The notes beneath the pieces were generated by a model. The model was not told the origin of the DNA. It saw nothing but the letters and a program-made list of their open reading frames with translations, and made no database searches. The translations under genes were made by a program, and so were the position numbers. 32,245 nucleotides of DNA, taken from assembly GCA_947177035.1 (NCBI GenBank), contig CAMWSS010000027.1, forward strand, positions 1 to 32,245, in the 5' to 3' direction. Shown here piece after piece: positions 6,184 through 13,218 of this stretch (its first letter is position 1; each line of letters opens with the position of its first letter). This DNA comes from an uncultured Porphyromonadaceae bacterium. GTDB taxonomy: Bacteria; Bacteroidota; Bacteroidia; Bacteroidales; Muribaculaceae.

Positions 6184-8046
6184 TTATTCCGAGAATTTTT
6201 TGATTGCTCGGGTAAAGTGTTTCCAATATTTTTCAGTTTTTGTTTCGCCTATTCCTGTGATTGACGAGAATTCGTCTTTGGTCAGGGGGCGTGTTTGTGC
6301 CATTTCGCAGAGGGTGCGGTCGTTGAATATTATGTAGGGGGGGACTCCTTCGATTTTTGCCAGAGCCATGCGAAGGCGTTTGAGTTCTTTCAGTAATGCC
6401 TGGTCTGCGAGATTGGTTGCCGTTGTTGTGGCGGAGCAGCCGGCAGATGTTTTTCGGCCAGTTTTGCGGTCGGTTTTCGGTGTTTTGCCGGTCGGGGCGG
6501 TGTTGTGTCGCTCGTGGAGGAATCGGGCGAGGGTGACATTGGTTGCGCCGGTGAGCACGCTGCGTCCGTATGGCGTTACGCGCAGGTGGTTTCCCCGGTC
6601 ATATGCGATTTCGATGAATCCGAGCTGGAGCATCTGCAGGAGGTAGGCCCGCCATTCGGAGGCCGGGAGGTCGCGTCCGGCGCCATAGGTGCGGATGCGG
6701 TCATAGCCCCGGCTGATGATGTCGGTTCTGGCTGATCCGCGGAGAATGTCGATGAGCATGTTGGCTCCGACTTTTTCCTGGCACCGGATGATGGCGCTGA
6801 GGGCTTTCTGTGCGATGATGGTTCCGTCAAACCGTGTCGGCGGGTGAAGGCACACGTCGCAGTTGCCGCAGTCGGAGTCGGTGTGTTCGGAGAAGTAGCT
6901 CAGAAGCACCCGGCGCCGACACAGCGATGTTTCGGCGTATTCCTGCATACGTGTGAGTTTCTCCATGTTGATCATCTGGCGTTCGCCTTCGTCGATGAAT
7001 GATCGGAGGGTGGCAATGTCGGCAAATGAGTAGAAAAGGAGTGCTTCGGCGGGAAGTCCGTCGCGTCCGGCACGGCCGATTTCCTGGTAGTATCCTTCGA
7101 TGTTTCGCGGCAGGTTGTTGTGGACGACGAACCGGATGTTGCTTTTGTTTATGCCCATGCCGAAGGCGACGGTGGCGCAGACGACCTGAACGTTGCCGTG
7201 AATGAAATCATGCTGGGTCCGGTCGCGTTCGTCGGGCGAGAGTCCGGCGTGGTAGACTGCGACGGAATATCCACGGGCTTTGAGTTCGGCAGCAGTCTGT
7301 TCGGCGCTTTTGCGCGAGAGGCAGTAGATGATTCCCGAGTCGTCGGCATATCGTCTGATGAGTTCGCCGATCATTTTCAGTTTCGTTTCGCGGCCTGGGT
7401 TGGGTCTTGCCGTGAGTCTGATGTTCGGGCGGTCGAACGAGCTGATGAATATGGCCGGATTTCTGAGCGCGAGTCTGGCTGCGATGTCGTCGCGGGTCAG
7501 ACGGTCGGCCGTGGCCGTTAGGGCGATGACCGGAACTTTCGGAAAGAGTTCGCGCAGGATCGAGAGTCTGGCATACTCCGGTCTGAAATCATGTCCCCAC
7601 TGTGATATGCAGTGGGCTTCGTCGATGGCGAAGAGCGATATGCGCATGTTTTCGGGCCAGCGTGTGGCGTCGAGCAGAAGTCGCTCCGGGCTCATGTAGA
7701 GGAGTTTGATGTGTCCGCGGCCGACTGATTCCATTATTCTCAGGTTTTCTTCGTCGGATTGCGTCGAGTTGATTGTGGCGGCCGGGATGCCGCAGGCTAT
7801 CAGTGCCTGCACCTGGTCTTTCATCAGTGCAATCAGCGGCGACACGACCACGGCCACTCCCGGCTGGAGCAGGGCCGGAATCTGGTAGCAGATGCTTTTT
7901 CCGCCGCCGGTGGGCATGAGCACCAGGCAGTCGCGTCCGGAAGTGATTGCCGATATTATCTCTGCCTGACGGTCGCGGAATGAGGTGTAGCCGAAAAATC
8001 TGCGCAGCAGTGCCAGCGCTTTGTCAGTAAGCGTTTGATTCTCCAC
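6184..8046 (-). CDS. recQ: RecQ family ATP-dependent DNA helicase
   Basis: A 620-residue 3'-5' DNA helicase for recombination repair. It has Walker A PTGGGKS (45-51), the DEAH box with the RecQ-specific aromatic loop (IDEAHCISQWGHDFRPEY, from 141), SAT-like TATAD near 178, and QEIGRAGRDG motif VI (321-330). The RQC zinc site is C376, C393, C396 and C399. A C-terminal HRDC domain spans about 549-618. A low-complexity basic linker (THR/LYS-rich, about 515-545) joins RQC and HRDC. The start is GTG at 8046: the first in-frame ATG would remove the Q-motif and Walker A region. It overlaps the end of the upstream sugar transferase by 23 bases, pointing to one operon with translational coupling. Confidence 0.95.
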   Translation of the reverse strand: MENQTLTDKALALLRRFFGYTSFRDRQAEIISAITSGRDCLVLMPTGGGKSICYQIPALLQPGVAVVVSPLIALMKDQVQALIACGIPAATINSTQSDEENLRIMESVGRGHIKLLYMSPERLLLDATRWPENMRISLFAIDEAHCISQWGHDFRPEYARLSILRELFPKVPVIALTATADRLTRDDIAARLALRNPAIFISSFDRPNIRLTARPNPGRETKLKMIGELIRRYADDSGIIYCLSRKSAEQTAAELKARGYSVAVYHAGLSPDERDRTQHDFIHGNVQVVCATVAFGMGINKSNIRFVVHNNLPRNIEGYYQEIGRAGRDGLPAEALLFYSFADIATLRSFIDEGERQMINMEKLTRMQEYAETSLCRRRVLLSYFSEHTDSDCGNCDVCLHPPTRFDGTIIAQKALSAIIRCQEKVGANMLIDILRGSARTDIISRGYDRIRTYGAGRDLPASEWRAYLLQMLQLGFIEIAYDRGNHLRVTPYGRSVLTGATNVTLARFLHERHNTAPTGKTPKTDRKTGRKTSAGCSATTTATNLADQALLKELKRLRMALAKIEGVPPYIIFNDRTLCEMAQTRPLTKDEFSSITGIGETKTEKYWKHFTRAIKKFSE

Positions 8047-9418
8047 GTATGGCGTTGACCACGGTTTTTATGATGATCTTCATGTCGAGCATGAATGACC
8101 AGTGTTCGATATACCAGACGTCGCGGTCGACCCGTCCCTGCATTTTCCAGAGTTCGTCGGTGTTTCCGCGGTAGCCGCACACTTGCGCCCATCCTGTGAT
8201 GCCTGGTTTGACCATGTGGCGGATCATGTAGCGGTCGATTAGTTCAGAATATTGGCGGGTGTGGGCGAGCATGTGGGGTCTGGGTCCGACGACCGACATG
8301 TCGCCGAGCCACACGTTGAAGAATTGCGGCAGTTCGTCGAGCGATGTGCGTCTGAGGAAGTCGCCGACGCGGGTTTTTCGCGGGTCGTTGCCGGTGGCTT
8401 GCCGTGTGTCGGCGTCGGAGTTGACGCGCATTGTCCGGAATTTTAGGCAGTTGAATTCTCGTCCGCGATAGCCGGTGCGTTTCTGGCGGAAGAATATCGG
8501 GCCAGGAGATGAGAGTTTGACGGCGATAGCCACCGGAATGAACACCAGCGGAGATAGTGTGAGGACAATTGTCGAGAATATCAGGTCGAATGTCCGTTTC
8601 AGCATCCGGTTGTAGGTTCGTCCCAGCGGGTTGACCAGAGGGGTCAGCACCGGCAGTCCGCCGACTCCGTTGAGTTCAAACCGGCGTCCGACGTATGGCG
8701 AGATCTTCGGGACATAGTGGAATCTGACCATGGCGTCGTCGGCGATCTTGACCACTCGCAGCATGTCGTGTTCGTTTTCGCCTGACAGGGTGAAGAATAT
8801 TTCGTCGATTTTGTGTCGGACGATGAATTCCTCCAGAGAGTCGAGATTGCCGGCATATGTGCCACGAAAGTCTTCGGCCGGAAATTTGTCGAAAAAGCCC
8901 AGCACCCGGTAGCCGTATCCGTTGTCGTTTGTCAGGGCCGAATGCAGGCGTCTGGCCGTCGGGTTTGTTCCGACGATGACCACTCTGCTGTAGTTCCATC
9001 CGGCGTTGCGCAGGTGTTTCAGCGCAATGCGTGATGCAGTCCATGACAGCGGGAAGGCGACGAGCATCATGGCATAGAATTCCACATAGCATCTCATCGG
9101 GAAATTGTCGGCTCTGAGGAAGCTGAGGAGTGATATGAAGAAGAGTGCGTGGATGCCTACGGCCTGTATCGATCTGGTGACGATTCGGTCGATGTGTGTC
9201 GCCCGCCGGTTTCGCGGGTCGGTTATGTGAAGGAGGATAATGGGAAGATAGCAGGCTGTGATCATCACCCACTTCAGGCGTCCGTCTGTCTGCACAATTT
9301 CGGGTTGCAGCAGACAGACGATGCCGAAGATGGCGTTGACAAGGAGAATGTCGACGCAGGTGAGTATGGCGTTGAGAAATCGCCCGTATCTGCCCTTTGA
9401 ATTATCTTCGTCGGGCAC
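8024..9418 (-). CDS. undecaprenyl-phosphate sugar phosphotransferase (WcaJ/PNPT family)
   Basis: A 464-residue membrane protein that starts repeat-unit synthesis for exopolysaccharide, capsule or O-antigen by moving a sugar phosphate from a UDP-sugar to undecaprenyl phosphate. Four hydrophobic segments (about 15-38, 49-66, 85-101, 110-128) precede a Rossmann-like domain (VVIVGTNPTARRL, 146-158). A further membrane helix (about 277-300) leads into the catalytic domain: SSPGPIFFRQKRTGYRG, FKFRTM-type LKFRTM (325-330), RRTSLDELPQFFNV, GDMSVVGPRP (372-381) and KPGITGWAQV (404-413). These are the standard WcaJ/WbaP-family motifs. The start is GTG at 9418; the first internal ATG would delete membrane helices. 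It lies 37 bases after the DUF349 gene and overlaps recQ. No other glycan assembly gene is nearby. Confidence 0.92.
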   Translation of the reverse strand: MPDEDNSKGRYGRFLNAILTCVDILLVNAIFGIVCLLQPEIVQTDGRLKWVMITACYLPIILLHITDPRNRRATHIDRIVTRSIQAVGIHALFFISLLSFLRADNFPMRCYVEFYAMMLVAFPLSWTASRIALKHLRNAGWNYSRVVIVGTNPTARRLHSALTNDNGYGYRVLGFFDKFPAEDFRGTYAGNLDSLEEFIVRHKIDEIFFTLSGENEHDMLRVVKIADDAMVRFHYVPKISPYVGRRFELNGVGGLPVLTPLVNPLGRTYNRMLKRTFDLIFSTIVLTLSPLVFIPVAIAVKLSSPGPIFFRQKRTGYRGREFNCLKFRTMRVNSDADTRQATGNDPRKTRVGDFLRRTSLDELPQFFNVWLGDMSVVGPRPHMLAHTRQYSELIDRYMIRHMVKPGITGWAQVCGYRGNTDELWKMQGRVDRDVWYIEHWSFMLDMKIIIKTVVNAIRGESNAY

Positions 9419-9455
9419 GTTTTCAGGTGTTTAAGGATTTACGATGGGGGCGTTT

Positions 9456-11264
9456 TTATTTGAGTTTTGCGTCGATCAGGGCAATTTTCTTTTCGATGTT
9501 GGCCTGATCGTCGCGCAGGCGGGCTATGCGGCGTTGCATGTCGTTGAGCATGGCTTCGCCTGATTTGCTTTTGGAGTTGAAGAATCCGAGGTTGTTTTCA
9601 AACGTCTTGATTTCCGATCGTTTCATTTCGAGCGAGCGGATCAGTCTGTCGCGCTGGCGGAGGAGTTCGCGTTCGTCGCCGCCTTGTTCGAGCTGGGCTT
9701 CAAATGCGGCCATGCCGGCTTTGGCAGTGCTCATGTCCAGTTCGTCGTGGAGGCGGCGCACTTCGGCGCGATATGCGTCGTGGATTTTGTCTTTTTCGCG
9801 GAAGGGGACGTGGCCGACGGCCTGATATTTGTCCATGAGTGAGCGCACTGCGGCGATGGCGGCGTTGCGGTCGGTGCCTTCGGCGTCGGCTTTCATTTCG
9901 CGCAGGCGGGCGATGATTTCGCGTTTTTCTTTGAGGTTGGTCTGTTCGACGCGGCGGGTGTCGGATCCGGATTGTTTTTTCTGTTCAAAGAAGTGGTCGC
10001 ATGCTGCGCGGAAGCGTGTCCAGACTGCATCGGATTGTTTTTTTGGCACTGCGCCGATCGATTTCCATTCATTCTGAAGGGCAATGAGGGCGTCGGTTGT
10101 CTTTTTCCAGTCGGTGGAGTCTTTGATTTCTTCGGCTTTTTCGCAGAGGGTCAGTTTTTTTGCCAGGTTTTCCGACAGGTCGTCTTTGGCGGCTTTGAAG
10201 TAGGCCGCTTTCGCAGCAAAGAAGCTGTCGCAGCATGATCTGAATCTCTGGAAGAGGGCGGCGTTGGTTTTGCGTGATGCGAATCCGAGTTTTTTCCATT
10301 GCTGCTGGGCGTCGAGGATCACGCGGGTTTGTTCGTCCCATGCCGCAAATGAGCTGAGACCGGCAAGGTCGATGTTTTCAACCTGCTGGCAGAGCGCTGT
10401 TTTGGCTTCTTCGTTGGCGCGTTCGGCAGCTTTCCGTTCTTCGAAGAATGCCTGATATTTTTTGTTGACGACGGCCGATGCGTCTTTGAATCGGTTCCAG
10501 ATTTCTTCGCGCACTTCTTTGGCCACGGGGCCGATTTCGCGCCATTTGTCGTGGAGGTCCTGGAGGCGGCGGAATGCCACGACCACGTCGGCTTCTTCGG
10601 CCAGGCGTTCGGCTTCTTCGCTGATCAGGGTCTTGCTTTCGAGGTTTTTGCGGAAGTCGAGATCGCGGAGGTCTTTGTTGACCTTGAGCTGGTCGTAGAA
10701 CCGTTCGGTCGATGTCTGGTAGCGTTTCCACAGGTCAGACACTTCCGGAGCGGGCACTTCGCCGATGGTTTTGAACTGTTGCTGGAGTTCGCGCACGCGG
10801 TCGAGGTGGCGGTGCACGTTGTCGGTGTCTTCAGCCGCAGTGTTGATTTCTTCGATTATGGCGTTTTTGGCCGCGAGGTTGGCCAGGCGTGCGGCTTCCT
10901 GTTCGGCCGCGAGTGCGGCTTTTTTGTCTTTGATTATCCCGAGTGTGGCTTTGAATTCATCTTCGAGTTCGTCGGGGCGCGGCGCGAAGGCGGCCTCTTC
11001 GTTTCCGCGTGCGATCGATTCGGCTTTTTCAGCGGCGAGTTCGTCGTTGCGGATGGCATAGAACTGCACTTTGAGTCTGTTGACCTCTTCGCGCGTGATT
11101 TCCGCAGCTTCTTTTTCAGCACATTCTTTCAGCGCGGCAACGATATCTTGTTTTGACATTGGCGCTTTTTCGGCAGTGTTGGTGTCAACGGTTACTTCGG
11201 GTGTTGGTTCTGCGGCTGCGGGGGTGGTTTCCGGAGTCGTCAAGGGTTGTTGTTGCAGTTCCAT
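9456..11264 (-). CDS. DUF349 repeat coiled-coil protein
   Basis: A 602-residue acidic, helical, cytoplasmic protein. Five DUF349 repeats are visible by their core W/F-K-x-[IL]-G-x-[VA]-P signature: QQQFKTIGEVP (161), HDKWREIGPVA (238), QQQWKKLGFAS (320), QNEWKSIGAVP (397) and MDKYQAVGHVP (477). Each is followed by an R/K-F or Y helix. The N-terminus (1-40) is proline/threonine-rich, and 510-602 is a coiled coil. The ATG at 11264 is chosen because upstream in-frame codons read through the promoter leader and add a stretch with no family likeness. DUF349 proteins are widespread in Bacteroidetes and Actinobacteria without an agreed function. It is the first gene of the operon with the sugar transferase and recQ. 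Confidence 0.88.
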   Translation of the reverse strand: MELQQQPLTTPETTPAAAEPTPEVTVDTNTAEKAPMSKQDIVAALKECAEKEAAEITREEVNRLKVQFYAIRNDELAAEKAESIARGNEEAAFAPRPDELEDEFKATLGIIKDKKAALAAEQEAARLANLAAKNAIIEEINTAAEDTDNVHRHLDRVRELQQQFKTIGEVPAPEVSDLWKRYQTSTERFYDQLKVNKDLRDLDFRKNLESKTLISEEAERLAEEADVVVAFRRLQDLHDKWREIGPVAKEVREEIWNRFKDASAVVNKKYQAFFEERKAAERANEEAKTALCQQVENIDLAGLSSFAAWDEQTRVILDAQQQWKKLGFASRKTNAALFQRFRSCCDSFFAAKAAYFKAAKDDLSENLAKKLTLCEKAEEIKDSTDWKKTTDALIALQNEWKSIGAVPKKQSDAVWTRFRAACDHFFEQKKQSGSDTRRVEQTNLKEKREIIARLREMKADAEGTDRNAAIAAVRSLMDKYQAVGHVPFREKDKIHDAYRAEVRRLHDELDMSTAKAGMAAFEAQLEQGGDERELLRQRDRLIRSLEMKRSEIKTFENNLGFFNSKSKSGEAMLNDMQRRIARLRDDQANIEKKIALIDAKLK

Positions 11265-11350
11265 GATGCAGTTGATAGTGAAGTGATTATGGTAGGGTGC
11301 GGTCAGCGGGATCTTTCTCTCTGGCCGGGTCGGGTTGTGTAAAAACGACC

Positions 11351-11382
11351 CAAATTTAGCTAAAAAACCGCGAAAAAGCAAA
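11351..11382 (-). promoter_or_regulatory. promoter of the DUF349 - sugar transferase - recQ operon
   Basis: On the minus strand TTTG (11382-11379) and TAAATTTG (11358-11351) are exactly 20 bases apart. The -33 TTTG lies inside the loop of the terminator hairpin of the preceding gene. The leader is about 80 bases. Confidence 0.78.
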
Positions 11383-11397
11383 TTTTCGCGGTTTTTT
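11362..11397 (-). terminator. terminator of the 578-residue secreted protein gene
   Basis: A perfect 15-bp stem (11362-11376 with 11383-11397) has a six-base loop: AAAAAACCGCGAAAA and its complement, so it carries T tracts on both strands. It lies 28 bases past the stop of the minus-strand gene at 11425 and overlaps the next promoter. Confidence 0.85.
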
Positions 11398-11424
11398 GGA
11401 TTGCGGTTGAATTCCGCCGGGCTG

Positions 11425-13161
11425 TTATTTGATCAGATACATGCGGCGGGTTGTCGAGTCGATGTATATGTTGCCGGATGCGGGGTTGGTCACGCGGCGT
11501 CCCTGGAGGTCATACCACACTGCGTCGGCAGCGGTTTTGTCGGCGTCGATTTCCGTGATGCGCACGTTGGGACGGGGGTCGAAGCTTGTGGTGAGGTCTG
11601 TGTCGGATTCGCTGAGGAGCCATGCGGTGTTGGGCGCGAAATTGGCTGCTTTTCCGTTGCGTTTGAATCCGATCTGGCCTCCGGTTGCCGTCAGGGTGAA
11701 GTGCACGTCGGGGGCGGGGGTGTAGACGTTGGTGCCGACAAGGAGATTGTCGTTTTCAAAGGCGGGGTTTTCGCCGGTCACGACTTCGAGCAGGAATGTG
11801 CTGTTGCCGTTCTTGGAGCGGATGATGAACGGCACGTTGGCCGGAACGGTGCCTTCGTGTTTTTCCAGATAGACCTTGCCCTGGTATTCTTCAACCGGGA
11901 TCAGGGCTTCGACGCCGTCGGGCATGGCGACGGGGCAGGGGAGGCATGCTGTGGTGATGCCCGATGACGGCGGGGTGACCTGGATGAATTTGATTTCTTC
12001 AAAGTAGAAGTAGTTGGCTTCTTCCGGCACGTTGTAGTTTACGAGCTGGTTGCCGCCCGAGATGGTGACGTAGCCCTTGGATGACGGGAGGGCGAAGCGG
12101 AACATTCGGTTGAAGTCGCCGCGCGGTTCCATGGTAAAGGTGCTGGCTTCGGCTTTTTCTCCGATGGTTATGGCTGCGTTGTTGCTGCCGTCGGTGACCA
12201 GATAGCGTCCGGTGGCTGCGATGCGCAGTTGCACGGCAGTGGGGTCGGCGCCCGGGGTTTCGACGCAGATGAGGTTGAGTCCGTCGGGATATGAGGCGTT
12301 GGCGTTCTGGAATTTGGGCGTTGTGTATTCGGTCGACATCATTGTGCCGATTGAGTTGAAGCGCAGGGCGTTGCCTCTGAACGAAGTCGGGCGGTTGACG
12401 TTGCGCATGACGTAGTAGTGGCCGGGACGTGGCAGGCGTGAGCGGAGCGCTTCGCGATACATTTCCTCGAATTGCATGAGGGTGTATTTGTCGGAGTTGG
12501 CCAGTGCGTCGGCCAGTGCGTCGACGTCATATGCGCCGGCGTAGTATTTCAGGCCGTCGGCTTCGACCATGGCTTTGGCTTTGTCGACAAACTCTTGATA
12601 TTTGGCGAGTGCGGCCGGGCGCCCGGCTTTGATTTTGGCTTCGATGGCATCGCTTTCGGCCTGGGTCAGCGTTTTGGCCGAGCTGGTTGTGATGCGGTAG
12701 AACAGGCCGGTGGTGCGGGAGGTTACGGCGGTGTAGTTTTCAAGGAACAGTGCTGTGCCTTTGTCGGCGTCTGACATGCCGAGCAGCGCTCCGCCGCAGT
12801 CAAGCATCCATGCGCCGATGTTGTCTGCATAGATCGGCACCATGTCCACCGGAGTGTCGGTCAGGACGGCTTTGCCGCCTTCGGCTCCGACGAATTTTCC
12901 GGCGGATATGTTGTAGAGGTAGTATGCTTTTTCGGCGGTTGAGTAGTGTATTGACCAGAGTGACGCTCCGTCGGATGATTTTGATCCGGAGTTCACCGCA
13001 TTGCCGGCTCCTTCAAGAAGGCCTGAGTTGGAACTTGACCGGCGGTCGATGGTGTAGGTGGCGGTGTTGCACAGTTCGTCGGTTGATGTGACCGTCTGGG
13101 CCGACAGCCCGGCCGATGCCGCGATGGCGCAGAGTGTGACTGCCGATATTATTGATTTCAT
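11425..13161 (-). CDS. secreted multi-domain protein with sorting-type C-terminal tail
   Basis: A 578-residue exported protein with signal peptide MKSIISAVTLCAIAASAGLSA. Residues 28-160 have a trefoil/ricin-like pattern (SLWSIHYS..AYYLYNISAGKFVG). Residues 163-240 are helical and charged. Residues 245-390 repeat the lectin-like pattern (GHYYVMRNVNR; TGRYLVTDG; FTMEPRG). Residues 395-520 resemble the beta domain that often precedes Bacteroidales C-terminal tails (GKVYLEKHEGTVPANVPFII). The tail ends VWYDLQGRRV..., closing RMYLIK. It follows the M60 peptidase gene by 57 bases with no clear promoter between, so the two are probably co-transcribed and may share a target such as mucin. Export is clear; ligand binding is inferred from pattern only. 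Confidence 0.8.
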   Translation of the reverse strand: MKSIISAVTLCAIAASAGLSAQTVTSTDELCNTATYTIDRRSSSNSGLLEGAGNAVNSGSKSSDGASLWSIHYSTAEKAYYLYNISAGKFVGAEGGKAVLTDTPVDMVPIYADNIGAWMLDCGGALLGMSDADKGTALFLENYTAVTSRTTGLFYRITTSSAKTLTQAESDAIEAKIKAGRPAALAKYQEFVDKAKAMVEADGLKYYAGAYDVDALADALANSDKYTLMQFEEMYREALRSRLPRPGHYYVMRNVNRPTSFRGNALRFNSIGTMMSTEYTTPKFQNANASYPDGLNLICVETPGADPTAVQLRIAATGRYLVTDGSNNAAITIGEKAEASTFTMEPRGDFNRMFRFALPSSKGYVTISGGNQLVNYNVPEEANYFYFEEIKFIQVTPPSSGITTACLPCPVAMPDGVEALIPVEEYQGKVYLEKHEGTVPANVPFIIRSKNGNSTFLLEVVTGENPAFENDNLLVGTNVYTPAPDVHFTLTATGGQIGFKRNGKAANFAPNTAWLLSESDTDLTTSFDPRPNVRITEIDADKTAADAVWYDLQGRRVTNPASGNIYIDSTTRRMYLIK

Positions 13162-13218
13162 GGAAATTCGGAGTTATATATAAAAATAGGTGTAGGGTAT
13201 GTTAGAAGTGTGGTGCGG

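Noticed and set aside
11265-11381. Longer DUF349 start at 11381
   Set aside because: It would begin inside the promoter and terminator hairpin, upstream of the predicted transcription start.
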